Below are positions 1-7,625 of a stretch of DNA of 8,896 bases, piece after piece. Origin of the DNA: Acidobacteriaceae bacterium (GTDB taxonomy: Bacteria; Acidobacteriota; Terriglobia; Terriglobales; Acidobacteriaceae); contig PKYX01000255.1 in NCBI GenBank assembly GCA_003132825.1, positions 5,183-14,078 on the forward strand, given 5' to 3'. Made by a program: the position numbers and the translations under genes. The notes beneath the pieces are model-generated. The model did no database searches. It was not told the origin of the DNA and saw only the letters and a list, made by a program, of their open reading frames with translations. Every line of letters starts with the position of its first letter. Position 1 is the stretch's first letter.

Positions 1-439
<439 letters not shown>

Positions 440-1864
440 CTAGACTGCACTCAGAACCGGAGCTGCCATATTCTCGATGATGAAATTGGCAAACTCGCTC
501 GTCTTTACTTTAGTGGCGCCTTCCATCAGGCGCTCGAAATCATAGGTAACTTTTTTCTGTTCGATGGTGCGCTCCAGACCGTGTTCGATGAGATCCGCCG
601 CTTCGTTCCAGCCCAGGAAGCGGAACATCATTACGCCCGACAGAATCACCGAGCCGGGATTGATGACGTCTTTGTCGGCATATTTGGGGGCGGTGCCGTG
701 AGTGGCCTCGAAGATGGCGTAACCGTCTCCGATGTTGGCGCCGGGTGCGATGCCGAGGCCGCCGACTTGTGCGGCGCACGCATCGGAGATGTAATCGCCG
801 TTCAAATTGGACGTGGCCAGCACGGTGTATTCGTCGGCGCGGGTTACCACCTGCTGGAAGATGGAGTCGGCGATGCGGTCGTTGATCAGAAGCTTCTTCT
901 TCCACACGCCTTTGCCGTGGGTCGCACCGATTGCCGCCAGAACCGATTTCGCTTCTTGATAGACAGACTGGCGGAACTCTTCGGTCGCGAACTGCAGGCC
1001 GGGTTCAATCAGGGCCGCATTTTGCTCGACGGTGAGGTTCGGATTCTTATCCTTATTGTCGAGGATCCAGCTCTCACGCTCGGTGACCACCCGGTCGCGG
1101 AATTCCTCGGTGGCCAGATCGTATCCCCACTGGCGGAATGCGCCTTCGGTGTATTTCTGGATGTTGCCTTTGTGCACCAAGGTCACGCTTTTGCGGCCGC
1201 TCGCCAGGGCAAACTGAATCGCCATGCGGACCAGGCGCTTGGTGCCGGTGATCGAGATCGGCTTGATGCCCACGCCAGAATCGAGGCGGACCTGTTTCTT
1301 CCCGCCCTTCAGCATGTCCTTGTTCAGGAAATCGATGAGTTTCCGAACCTCCGGGGTTCCCTGCTCCCACTCGATGCCGGCGTAGACGTCTTCGGTGTTC
1401 TCACGGTAGATGACGATATCCATGCGCTCGGGGTGCTTCACTGGCGAAGGCGTGCCCCGGTAGTATTTCACCGGGCGAACGCAGGAATAGAGGTCCAGCA
1501 CCTGGCGGAGGGTGACGTTGAGCGAGCGGATCCCGCCCCCAACCGGAGTGGTGAGCGGACCCTTGATGGCGACGCGCAGGTCGCGGATCGCGTCGACGGT
1601 CTCGTCGGGCAGCCAGCTATCGAATTTGGCCTTCGCCTTCTCCCCGGCAAACACTTCGTACCAAACCACCCGACGTTTGCCCTGGTAGGCTTTCTGGACG
1701 GCCGCGTCGAATACTCTCACCGAGGCTTTCCAGATATCGCGGCCGGTGCCATCGCCTTCGATGAACGGGATTAGGGGATTTTCGGGAACGCCGTAACGTC
1801 CATTGCTGTAGGTGATCCGGGCACCGTCTGCGGGAACCGGAAGACCGTTGTAGGAAGCCGCCAT
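440..1864 (-). CDS. icd: NADP-dependent isocitrate dehydrogenase, long form
   Basis: Converts isocitrate to 2-oxoglutarate and CO2 with reduction of NADP, in the cytoplasmic TCA cycle. The 474-residue protein has the substrate motif [13 protein letters not shown] (Ser114, the counterpart of the phosphorylated Ser113 of E. coli, and Arg120), Arg130, the [14 protein letters not shown] segment (Arg154, Tyr161), Lys232, and the metal-binding aspartates Asp333, Asp357 and Asp361 (NGDYISD). The NADP determinants HGTAPKY (Lys394, Tyr395) and TYDFER (Tyr441, Arg445) match the E. coli enzyme. It is about 58 residues longer than the 416-residue E. coli protein. Roughly 48 of these are inserted between Lys232 and Asp333, as in the long cyanobacterial enzymes. 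The ATG at 1864-1862 has a strong GGAGGAG five bases upstream. mdh follows on the same strand. No aceK kinase/phosphatase is in the window, so phosphorylation of Ser114 is unproven. Confidence 0.97.
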   Translation of the reverse strand: MAASYNGLPVPADGARITYSNGRYGVPENPLIPFIEGDGTGRDIWKASVRVFDAAVQKAYQGKRRVVWYEVFAGEKAKAKFDSWLPDETVDAIRDLRVAIKGPLTTPVGGGIRSLNVTLRQVLDLYSCVRPVKYYRGTPSPVKHPERMDIVIYRENTEDVYAGIEWEQGTPEVRKLIDFLNKDMLKGGKKQVRLDSGVGIKPISITGTKRLVRMAIQFALASGRKSVTLVHKGNIQKYTEGAFRQWGYDLATEEFRDRVVTERESWILDNKDKNPNLTVEQNAALIEPGLQFATEEFRQSVYQEAKSVLAAIGATHGKGVWKKKLLINDRIADSIFQQVVTRADEYTVLATSNLNGDYISDACAAQVGGLGIAPGANIGDGYAIFEATHGTAPKYADKDVINPGSVILSGVMMFRFLGWNEAADLIEHGLERTIEQKKVTYDFERLMEGATKVKTSEFANFIIENMAAPVLSAV

Positions 1865-1873
1865 TCAGACTCC
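1865..1873 (-). promoter_or_regulatory. Strong Shine-Dalgarno site of icd
   Basis: Reading the minus strand, GGAG followed by TCTGA stands immediately before the icd ATG, and the full GGAGGAG purine run extends slightly further upstream. The ideal spacing fixes the icd start and fits a highly expressed central metabolic gene. Confidence 0.8.
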
Positions 1874-1899
1874 TCCGTAAGGGATGGATGAAACTCACA

Positions 1900-1905
1900 A
1901 TTATA
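1900..1905 (-). promoter_or_regulatory. -10 box of probable icd promoter (TATAAT)
   Basis: On the minus strand a perfect TATAAT hexamer lies 35 bases ahead of the icd ATG. Transcription would start near 1893, giving a leader of about 29 bases that includes the ribosome binding site. The -35 region at 17-18 bp spacing (TTCCCG or TCCCGC) is a poor match, so the strength of the promoter or dependence on an activator cannot be judged. This is read directly from sequence; promoter function is inferred. Confidence 0.5.
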
Positions 1906-1965
1906 AGGGCTGGCGGCAGAAGGCGGGAAATTACGGAAGGGAACGCCGCCCCGCATGACGTTCGG

Positions 1966-1997
1966 ATGACAAGCGGGCGGGCGGTGATCGGTAGAAT
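1966..1997 (+). promoter_or_regulatory. Candidate promoter of the small exported-protein gene
   Basis: TAGAAT at 1992-1997 matches the -10 consensus in 5 of 6 positions. ATGACA at 1966-1971 matches -35 in 5 of 6, but the spacer is 20 bp, longer than usual. If TAGAAT is used, transcription would begin at about 2003-2004, which is the ATG itself, so the message would be leaderless or nearly so. Confidence 0.3.
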
Positions 1998-2003
1998 AGA
2001 GGA

Positions 2004-2492
2004 ATGTTTTTCAGGCGGCGCATCGCTCGCTGGGCCCTCGTGCTGCTCGCGGCGGCATGGCCTCTGGCGCTTCTCGGGCAATCTGAAAGCCCGGGAGCAA
2101 CGCCTGGGCCGGCCGCCCCGCAGGCTCTTCCCTCTTCGCCCGGAGCGCTCCGATCGCCCGAGCCGGCGGCTCCGCCCCATCGTTTCTGGGACCGCACCAA
2201 TATCCTGCTTTTTTCTGGCGTCGCGGTGTTTCGCGGACTCGACTATGCCTCCACGCGTAATTTTCAGGCTCGGGGCAGAACCGAGATTCTACTGGCCTCC
2301 GAGGTGGTGAACAACTCGGCTGCGTTTGCCGGCCTGGAGGCAGCGGGAGCGGCCACTTCGGTCGGCCTCTCGTATTGGTTGCACCGCACCGGCCATCACT
2401 CGATGGAGCGCTGGTTATCGATCGGGCACATTGCGGTGACGGGATTCGGCGCGGCTCGGAATTACTCTCTAAAATCGAAGCATCCGCATTGA
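2004..2492 (+). CDS. Small exported or membrane protein of unknown function
   Basis: I do not recognise a named family. The 162-residue product starts with a basic stretch (MFFRRRIARW) and a hydrophobic run to about residue 25 ending LLGQ, which looks like a signal peptide or membrane anchor. A Pro/Ala/Ser-rich linker follows (about 27-60). The folded part (61-162) opens with FWDRTN and contains three moderately hydrophobic, small-residue-rich segments (about 66-80, 103-126 and 136-152) separated by polar pieces such as YASTRNF, SEVVNN and LHRTGHHSMERW. The His/Arg-rich loop between segments two and three (His127, His131, His132) stands out. The ATG at 2004 has AGAGGA almost touching it, too close for a normal ribosome binding site. 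The gene is divergent from icd and convergent with glnE. The coding call is supported by sensible hydrophobicity and composition; function is unknown. Confidence 0.75.
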   Translation: MFFRRRIARWALVLLAAAWPLALLGQSESPGATPGPAAPQALPSSPGALRSPEPAAPPHRFWDRTNILLFSGVAVFRGLDYASTRNFQARGRTEILLASEVVNNSAAFAGLEAAGAATSVGLSYWLHRTGHHSMERWLSIGHIAVTGFGAARNYSLKSKHPH

Positions 2493-2544
2493 TTCATTCG
2501 TGATGGCTGGCGCGCGGTTATCCTGGCGCTCGATGACCAAGACT

Positions 2545-5532
2545 TCAGCACAGGCGATTGAATATCTTTCGCGTGCGCTGGCAGGTTTCGAGCAGCTCGG
2601 TTTCGAGACCGTGCGGAAAGTCGCGGCGCAGGATCTCGGAAACGAGCCTCTCGGTGGTTTGCCTGGCGTGCTCGGTGGCGGGGAGCCATTTTCTGGCCCG
2701 ACCGACGACCAGGCGCACGATGTGCTCGACAGTGCGCAGCAACTCGGCGGCATGGTCGAGCGCAGCCGCGTCCGATTTTTCTAGGCCTCCGCTTGCCACC
2801 GAGCGCCAGAGGCGGTCACGCAGGCTGCCGCTTTTGTCCGCGACGCCGTGTCGCACCAGCAGGAAAGCAGTGAGGAAATCAATGTCGTAGATGGCGCCGG
2901 GCGAAGTCTTGAAGCTCTTTTCCGGCGACTCGACGGTGTCAAGCTTGGCCCGCATGTCACGGATCGCCTGTTTCAGTTGCTCATCGGTCGAGAAGCGGCG
3001 GAATAGAACCTGGGTCGCTGCCACGGCTCTTTCCGCGAGTGTTCTCGAACCCGCTAGGAAGCGCAGCTTGGTGTACATGAGCGCCTCCCAGGGCTGAGCT
3101 TCTTGCGCGAAATAGGCCACCAGTTGCGTCGGGGAGACCAGCAATTCGCCTTCGCCGCCACGGGGGCGCAGTCGCGCATCGACCGGAAACACCATGCCGT
3201 CGCGGGTGTAGGCGGCCAGCGCCTGCATGATCTGCTCGGCGGCTCTGGTGAGCGCCTGGCGATCCTCGTCTTCTCCACTGACGAACAGGACGTCCGCATC
3301 CGACAGGACATCGAATTCGGCGCTGCCCAGGCGTCCTACGGCCATCACGGCCAGGCCCTCCGGTGCGCCCGCAATGTTGAAAGCGGCCGCGATTGCGTCC
3401 TCCGCGGCGGCCGTGGTCGAGGCGAGAGAGGTGTAGACCTCCCGCAGTTCGGTGATGTCGCGAGCGCCGGCCGCGAACACGCGATGGCCATAGTGCTGGC
3501 GTAGCAAGGAAAGTTTTTCGCCGTACGGAGCCGATGATTCTGCCAGATAGGCAAAGACCGGGTCCCCGGCCGTGCGGCCCAGCCCGAGGGGACTCTCGAA
3601 TAGGTAGCCACTACCCGCCCGGGACAAGGTCTCGGCCAGATCCGACAAGGTAGCAATTTCTTCCGGGTGTCGAACCAAAACGTCGCTCAGATAATCGCTC
3701 GCTTCAAACAGGACGAGGGCGCGAGCGACGGCCTCCGGATTGCGAATCACTCGGGCGTAGCGCTCGGAGCTGCTAAAAGCCGACCAAAGAAAACGGAACA
3801 GTCGGGTACGCGCCTGCGGGCTGAGGTCGGGTGAGTTGACGATGCGGTCGAGCGCCGGGGAATCGGCGGCCAGCCGCTCGAGAATTTGTTGGCCGGACTG
3901 CTCCGCGGCTCCCGACTCGAAAGTGCCGCGCAATTCGAAGGGCGCATCCGGTATCTCCTGATGGCTTTGCGCTTGCTGCTGATAGATGATGCGGCGGTAG
4001 ATTTCCGCCACGGCGGCCATGCGCTGCTGCACGATCGTGACCAGATCGGCCTTGCGGTATTCGCCCGGAGCATACCCTTCGATCGAGCGCTGCAGAATGC
4101 GCAGGCTGGATTCGGTGGCCGGCAGGCGGTGAGTCTGCTGGCCGTGGCGTAGTTGCAGGCGGTGTTCCAAGTGGCGCAGAAACTCGTAGGCCCGGCTCAG
4201 CTGGTGAAACTCCTTGCCGCTCACGTGACCCTTGTCGTGCAGCTTTTGCAGGGAGAACAGAGTGCCGCCCGAGCGCAGCCAGGACTCTTGGCCGCCATAG
4301 ACGCGCTGCAGACATTGCACCAGAAACTCGATGTCCCGGATACCGCCGGGGTCCAGCTTGAGGTTGATGCTCGGGCCGGGCGGCTCGAGAGCCCGCAGCC
4401 GGTGGCGGCGGTTGTGCATTTTCTCGCGCGCCAGCAACGCGGTCTTGATGGCGGCAAAATTCACCTGCTCGGTATACACATGGGGCTCGACGGCGCGAGT
4501 GAATCGCCGGCCTAAGGCGACGTCTCCCGCCGAGCAGCGCACTTTGATGAGCGCCTGGCGCTCCCAGTCGTGAGCCTGGGTGGCGTAGTAGTCGAGGGCC
4601 TGGGAGAGGCTAATGGCCAGTTCGCCTTCCCCGCCCTGCGGACGCAAGCGCAGATCGATGCGAAAGACCGGACCCTCGGGGGTCAGGCGGGACAGAATTT
4701 CCGTGACTTGTTGCGCCAAGCGAATGAAATATTCACGGTTCGAGACGGGCGCTCTCGGGGGCGCTTCTCCGTCTCCATAGATGAACATGAGGTCGACGTC
4801 CGAGCTGTAATTGAGCTCGTTGCCTCCCAGCTTTCCGAGGGACAGGATGGCGAAGGGGGTGTCCACCAAACGTCCGGCATCGTCGAAGTGTTGCGGCGGA
4901 TCGAAACGGCGCAGCAGGCGGGTGTCTGCGTCCCGCAAGGCATGTTCGATCAGGACATCGGCAAGCGCGGAAATCTCGGCCGTGGTTTCGGCCAGGGGGG
5001 CGATTTTCAGCACGTCCCGCAGCATGATACGGAGGTATTCGCGGCGCTTGAAACGGGCCAGGAGAACGGAGATGTCGGATTCGAACGAACGGGCGCGGAA
5101 GCGGGCGAGCGATTCATGGAACTGCTCACGGGAGAGGCTTCGGTCCAGATTTCTGTCGCGCAGGAAAGCTTGCAGAACATCGGTATTCCGCAGCAAGGTC
5201 TCCCCCAGGAAGCGACTGTGTCCGAACACCACGATGGCGTAGTGGGCGAGCGAATGGTGTTGATTGAGCAGGTGCTGGGTCTCGGGGGATTCACTGGTGA
5301 GACGGTCAAAAAGAATGAGCGCGGAGTCGGGGTCGGGCGACTCGGCCAGCAGCGCCGGCAGGGCTGCGGCCAGAGCGGGAGAAAGTCTGCGGCTGACTTG
5401 GGACAACAGGGGCCTGGCGCTCTCCGGATCTTGGAACGGGACGCACGCTTCTGAGCTGGCTGGGCCGCTCGGTTCTGCCTGACTCGGGCGAAGCGGCGGA
5501 CTGGGCTCGCTTGGCGGTCTCGTGGTCGACAA
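2545..5532 (-). CDS. glnE: Bifunctional glutamine synthetase adenylyltransferase / adenylyl-removing enzyme
   Basis: GlnE attaches AMP to, and removes it from, glutamine synthetase in answer to PII and glutamine, setting ammonia assimilation in the cytoplasm. The 995-residue protein shows both nucleotidyltransferase halves. The N-terminal (adenylyl-removing) half has GKLGGNELNYSSDVDL (Asp245, Asp247) and RIDLRLRPQGGEGEL (Asp293), followed by DPGGIRDIEFLVQ (394-406). The C-terminal (adenylyltransferase) half has GRLGSAEFDVLSDADVLF (Asp745, Asp747), FPVDARLRPRGGEGELL (Asp785) and SPGAIYDIDFL. It is about 50 residues longer than E. coli GlnE (946), mainly through a Pro/Ser-rich N-terminus of about 35 residues. 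The start is a TTG at 5532-5530 with no strong ribosome binding site. An in-frame TGA lies just upstream, so it cannot extend far; TTG at 5406 is an alternative. No glnA or glnB lies nearby. Confidence 0.95.
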   Translation of the reverse strand: MSTTRPPSEPSPPLRPSQAEPSGPASSEACVPFQDPESARPLLSQVSRRLSPALAAALPALLAESPDPDSALILFDRLTSESPETQHLLNQHHSLAHYAIVVFGHSRFLGETLLRNTDVLQAFLRDRNLDRSLSREQFHESLARFRARSFESDISVLLARFKRREYLRIMLRDVLKIAPLAETTAEISALADVLIEHALRDADTRLLRRFDPPQHFDDAGRLVDTPFAILSLGKLGGNELNYSSDVDLMFIYGDGEAPPRAPVSNREYFIRLAQQVTEILSRLTPEGPVFRIDLRLRPQGGEGELAISLSQALDYYATQAHDWERQALIKVRCSAGDVALGRRFTRAVEPHVYTEQVNFAAIKTALLAREKMHNRRHRLRALEPPGPSINLKLDPGGIRDIEFLVQCLQRVYGGQESWLRSGGTLFSLQKLHDKGHVSGKEFHQLSRAYEFLRHLEHRLQLRHGQQTHRLPATESSLRILQRSIEGYAPGEYRKADLVTIVQQRMAAVAEIYRRIIYQQQAQSHQEIPDAPFELRGTFESGAAEQSGQQILERLAADSPALDRIVNSPDLSPQARTRLFRFLWSAFSSSERYARVIRNPEAVARALVLFEASDYLSDVLVRHPEEIATLSDLAETLSRAGSGYLFESPLGLGRTAGDPVFAYLAESSAPYGEKLSLLRQHYGHRVFAAGARDITELREVYTSLASTTAAAEDAIAAAFNIAGAPEGLAVMAVGRLGSAEFDVLSDADVLFVSGEDEDRQALTRAAEQIMQALAAYTRDGMVFPVDARLRPRGGEGELLVSPTQLVAYFAQEAQPWEALMYTKLRFLAGSRTLAERAVAATQVLFRRFSTDEQLKQAIRDMRAKLDTVESPEKSFKTSPGAIYDIDFLTAFLLVRHGVADKSGSLRDRLWRSVASGGLEKSDAAALDHAAELLRTVEHIVRLVVGRARKWLPATEHARQTTERLVSEILRRDFPHGLETELLETCQRTRKIFNRLC

Positions 5533-5643
5533 GGGACTGGGCTCGAAAATTCAGCATAGCACGGCGGGAGCTGGCGGCAGCCGGCGCGCGCTTGGGCCGT
5601 GAGTTCTTCTCGCACCGTGGTGATCCCCCCAGCTCGCCACGCC
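5533..5643. other. Spacer between the beta-barrel gene and glnE
   Basis: This 111-base spacer separates two minus-strand genes. It contains an ATG in another frame from glnE and no clear terminator hairpin with a T run. glnE could be read through from the upstream envelope-protein gene or have its own unseen promoter; the sequence does not decide. Confidence 0.35.
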
Positions 5644-6228
5644 TTACCACCTTCGGGTGCCGAAGGTTTTTCGGACTCCGATGGTGTTATAGCGTCCCCA
5701 GGGACCGTTCGGACCGAGATCGGCAGCGCCGAGATTGCCACTGCGAGCCCCCAGGCGATCGAACAAGAAGTGCTGGGTGACTCGCACCTCGAAGCCCTTG
5801 CCGAGGTAAATTCCAGCGCCCCAGGAATGCTCGATCCCGATGGCGTCGAACGACCAGGTGTAGAGCGTCTGCGGGATATTCTTACCAAACAAGAACCGAG
5901 GCTCTCCAAAGAGTTCAAAGCGCCGGAGAAGGCTTCGTCCGAAAGGGCGAACTTCGAGGAGACCGGAGAGCATGTAGCGGGCGAATTCACTGCACGGGGC
6001 ATTCACGCCCCCAAAATCCCCCGCCGTGGCGGCACACAGGTTGGGGTCGATCTCGTTGTGAGGAGGGGCGAGGTCAAATTGCGCGTAGCCATACAGCGTA
6101 TCGCGGGGAAAGAACATGCGGTCGGAAGACTCGGTTGGTTGCGGGGGAGGCTCCTGCGCTCCTGCCGCACCACATAAGATCAAACTCAATAAGAGCAGAC
6201 CAACAGGAATCGATAGCAGCCGCTTCAT
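5644..6228 (-). CDS. Small exported protein, probable outer-membrane beta-barrel
   Basis: No named family is recognised. The start is placed at the ATG at 6228-6226, which has GGGAGG four bases upstream and opens a textbook signal peptide (MKRLLSIPVG, then a Leu-rich core, then AAGAQ). Signal peptidase I cleavage after Ala24 is likely. The frame stays open upstream to 6369, but that extension (about 47 residues) would bury the signal peptide and is rejected. The 194-residue product has alternating hydrophobic/polar strands rich in aromatic residues and Gly (LYGYAQFDLA, FELFGEPRFLFG, TLYTWSFDAIGIEHSWGAGI, FEVRVTQHFLF, YNTIGVRKTFG) and ends in Trp, as expected for a small outer-membrane barrel. 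Cys65 and Cys79 flank a Gly/Ala-rich loop and could form a disulfide. Cys19 in the signal lacks a proper lipobox (LILC), so a lipoprotein is unlikely. It is divergent from the peroxidase gene. Confidence 0.75.
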   Translation of the reverse strand: MKRLLSIPVGLLLLSLILCGAAGAQEPPPQPTESSDRMFFPRDTLYGYAQFDLAPPHNEIDPNLCAATAGDFGGVNAPCSEFARYMLSGLLEVRPFGRSLLRRFELFGEPRFLFGKNIPQTLYTWSFDAIGIEHSWGAGIYLGKGFEVRVTQHFLFDRLGARSGNLGAADLGPNGPWGRYNTIGVRKTFGTRRW

Positions 6229-6486
6229 GAGGCCTCCCGGAAGCCCTTTCGTGATATTTGGAAAACCCCTCGGCCCCCGATTGGCCAGGCCGGCGGAAAT
6301 TGCTGATGGTGCTCGGACCGTGTAGTCCCGACCCACGACTGAAAGTGGGGCAACATTGTACTCCGGCAAGAGACCGACCGACTTGTTAGTCCAAGCCGGT
6401 GGGTCCGATGCATTTGCTACCGGGCTGGGGTTCCGCTATGCTACCGACACCGTTCGCCCGCGTGGCGAGCCGCTGGGAGCGAAAAC
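6229..6486. promoter_or_regulatory. Divergent intergenic region between barrel protein and peroxidase genes
   Basis: This 258-base region separates two diverging genes and must carry both of their promoters. The peroxidase side has a good sigma-70-like candidate (6414-6442). The barrel side has the Shine-Dalgarno GGGAGG next to the ATG and a -10-like TACAAT on the minus strand (6355-6360) without a matching -35. No operator-like perfect palindrome was seen. Confidence 0.5.
6414..6442 (+). promoter_or_regulatory. Sigma-70-like promoter of the peroxidase gene
   Basis: TTGCTA (6414-6419, 4 of 6 to the -35 consensus) is separated by exactly 17 bp from TATGCT (6437-6442, 4 of 6 to -10). Transcription would start near 6449, leaving a leader of about 38 bases that contains GGGAG eight bases before the ATG. 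Position and spacing support it; the hexamers alone are moderate matches. Confidence 0.45.
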
Positions 6487-7056
6487 ATGAAAACCGCGGG
6501 GCGTGCCGGCGTTCGCAAGTCTTTACTCTTGGGGTTGGTACTGATGACAGCGACATCGATGTTTGCCGGTTCCGGTATTTATGAATTCACCCTGCCCTCA
6601 ATCGATGGCCAGCCCATGCCGTTGGCGAACTTCAAAGGGAAAGTCGTTCTGCTGGTGAACGTGGCCAGCCGCTGCGGCTTTACTCCGCAATACGCCGGGC
6701 TCGAAGCCTTGTACGAAAAGTACAAAGACCAGGGATTTGTCATCCTGGGATTCCCGGCCAACAATTTCGGCGGCCAGGAGCCGGGAACCAACCAGGAGAT
6801 CAAGACGTTTTGCTCCACCAAGTACAACGTGACCTTCCCCATCTACGGCAAGGTCTCCGTCAAGGGCGCCGACCAGACGCCGCTCTACCAGTACCTGACT
6901 AAGGAAGCCGACCCCTCGCACACTGGCGACATCAAGTGGAACTTCACCAAGTTTCTGGTCGACCGCAATGGCAATGTGGTCGAGCGCTTCGAGCCGAACG
7001 TTACCCCGGAATCAGAAAACGTGGTCACCTCGGTCGAGAAACTGCTGAAGCAATAG
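6487..7056 (+). CDS. gpx: Exported glutathione peroxidase family protein (Cys type, probably thioredoxin-like-dependent)
   Basis: Reduces hydrogen peroxide or organic peroxides using a thiol donor. The 189-residue protein has a thioredoxin fold with the family signatures GKVVLLVNVASRCGFTPQY (peroxidatic Cys63, in place of selenocysteine), ILGFPANNFGGQEPG (Gln97) and IKWNFTKFLVDRNG (Trp151, Asn152), which complete the Cys-Gln-Trp-Asn tetrad. Cys109 in KTFCSTKYNVTFP sits where BtuE and plant-type enzymes have the resolving cysteine, so reduction by a thioredoxin-like protein rather than glutathione is likely. The middle cysteine of FPCNQF is replaced by Ala91. Residues 1-28 (MKTAGRAGVRK then a Leu/Met-rich core ending MFAGSG) look like a signal peptide or anchor, placing the enzyme outside the cytoplasm. 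The ATG is preceded by GGGAG. The gene appears monocistronic with its own promoter. Confidence 0.94.
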   Translation: MKTAGRAGVRKSLLLGLVLMTATSMFAGSGIYEFTLPSIDGQPMPLANFKGKVVLLVNVASRCGFTPQYAGLEALYEKYKDQGFVILGFPANNFGGQEPGTNQEIKTFCSTKYNVTFPIYGKVSVKGADQTPLYQYLTKEADPSHTGDIKWNFTKFLVDRNGNVVERFEPNVTPESENVVTSVEKLLKQ

Positions 7057-7257
7057 CGCCGGCGGCACCTTTTTCCGCTCAATCTCGCGCCCCGCTTTCC
7101 TTGTGCCATTGACGGTTCGGGCGGTATTCTACGCAAATCCGTATGGTTCTCGCTTATTCCTCTTATAAGTGGGATTAATAGCTTGTTAAGCTGTTGCATC
7201 TATTACACTTAATTTTGGCTAGTATATTGCTAGTAGTCCCTGCGGAGAGCGCCACCC
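7057..7257 (+). promoter_or_regulatory. AT-rich leader/promoter region ahead of the 107-residue gene
   Basis: After an unremarkable GC-rich first half, the stretch 7141-7230 falls to about 34% GC by hand count, clearly below its surroundings. It contains a small hairpin AGCTT-GTT-AAGCT (7180-7192), a direct repeat GCTAGTA at 7218-7224 and 7229-7235 (11-bp period, about one helical turn), and several promoter-like hexamers (TTGTTA at 7183, TACACT at 7204, TATATT at 7223, and further up TTGTGC 7101 with TATTCT 7125 at 18 bp). None is a clean -35/-10 pair, so I call a region rather than a site. GGAGAG at about 7243-7248 serves as ribosome binding site. No terminator for the peroxidase gene is visible here. 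Confidence 0.45.
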
Positions 7258-7581
7258 ATGGGACAAGAAGTTTCGGTTTCGTATCAGGCTGTTAAGAGCA
7301 AGGTCTACAAACTCATCGATGCCCTGGTCGAGGACATCAAGAGCGAGGGGGACGTCCAGGAATCCATGAAGCGCTGGTGGAAACTGGTTCATCCTGCAGA
7401 TCGGCCGGTGGCCCGGAAGTACCTTTTGGAGGTGCTTCAGAAGTCCAATGCCAGCCTGGAGGCGATTACGGACGGGTTGGTTGGCTTCAAAGAATTCGAC
7501 ACAGTTCGGGATCTGGAATCGGTGAAGGCGTCGAAAATGCAGCGCTCCACTAGCCAGGCGCAAGTCGCGAGCACGATGTAG
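7258..7581 (+). CDS. Small soluble helical protein of unknown function
   Basis: I do not recognise the family. The 107-residue product has no signal peptide or membrane segment and is rich in charged residues with regular hydrophobic spacing, suggesting a compact bundle of three or four helices: about 9-33 (AVKSKVYKLIDALVEDIKSE), 34-44 ending in the paired Trp of KRWWKLVHP, 49-66 (PVARKYLLEVLQKS) and 67-77. The segment KRWWKLVHPADRPVARKYL is the most distinctive patch. The last 20 or so residues (KMQRSTSQAQVAS) are Ser/Gln/Ala-rich and probably flexible. The ATG is preceded by GGAGAG at a spacing of about 9-10 bases. The gene stands alone, with its own AT-rich leader and a strong terminator after it. 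That arrangement suggests a well-expressed, independently regulated transcript; this last point is inference. Confidence 0.8.
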   Translation: MGQEVSVSYQAVKSKVYKLIDALVEDIKSEGDVQESMKRWWKLVHPADRPVARKYLLEVLQKSNASLEAITDGLVGFKEFDTVRDLESVKASKMQRSTSQAQVASTM

Positions 7582-7625
7582 ACAGCTTGGTACCCGGTGT
7601 TTTTCGGTGCGCCTTTAAAAAGATC

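Noticed and set aside
581..1774. 397-codon open frame on the plus strand
   Set aside because: It is exactly antisense to icd, whose catalytic motifs are all in the minus frame. The plus-strand protein has no recognisable motifs and no proper start region; this is a codon-bias shadow in GC-rich DNA.
1617..2180. 187-codon minus-strand frame bridging icd and the upstream gene
   Set aside because: It overlaps the start, promoter and ribosome binding site of icd in another frame and is Arg/Ser/Pro-rich with no motifs.
2493..2544. Possible terminator between the converging small gene and glnE
   Set aside because: Only a GCGC self-complementary stretch is present, with no stable stem and no T run.
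4570..5454. 294-codon open frame on the plus strand
   Set aside because: Antisense to the N-terminal half of glnE, which carries clear nucleotidyltransferase motifs. The Gly/Gln/Arg-rich composition is typical of a shadow frame.
5007..6002. 331-codon open frame on the minus strand across glnE and the barrel-protein gene
   Set aside because: It overlaps both real genes in another frame, is Ser/Arg/Pro-rich without domain features, and conflicts with motif-supported frames.
5599..6177. 192-codon open frame on the plus strand
   Set aside because: Antisense to the barrel-protein gene, which has a signal peptide and a good ribosome binding site; the plus frame has neither.
6355..6360. TACAAT -10-like hexamer on the minus strand ahead of the barrel-protein gene
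   Set aside because: No -35 match is present at 16-18 bp and the implied leader is about 120 bases; too weak to list as a promoter.
6229..6369. N-terminal extension of the barrel-protein frame by about 47 residues
   Set aside because: The internal ATG at 6228 has GGGAGG at ideal spacing and begins a complete signal peptide, which an extension would place inside the protein.
7057..7080. GC-rich stretch followed by TTTTT after the peroxidase stop
   Set aside because: The GCCGGC core has no room for a loop, so no stable hairpin can form ahead of the T run.
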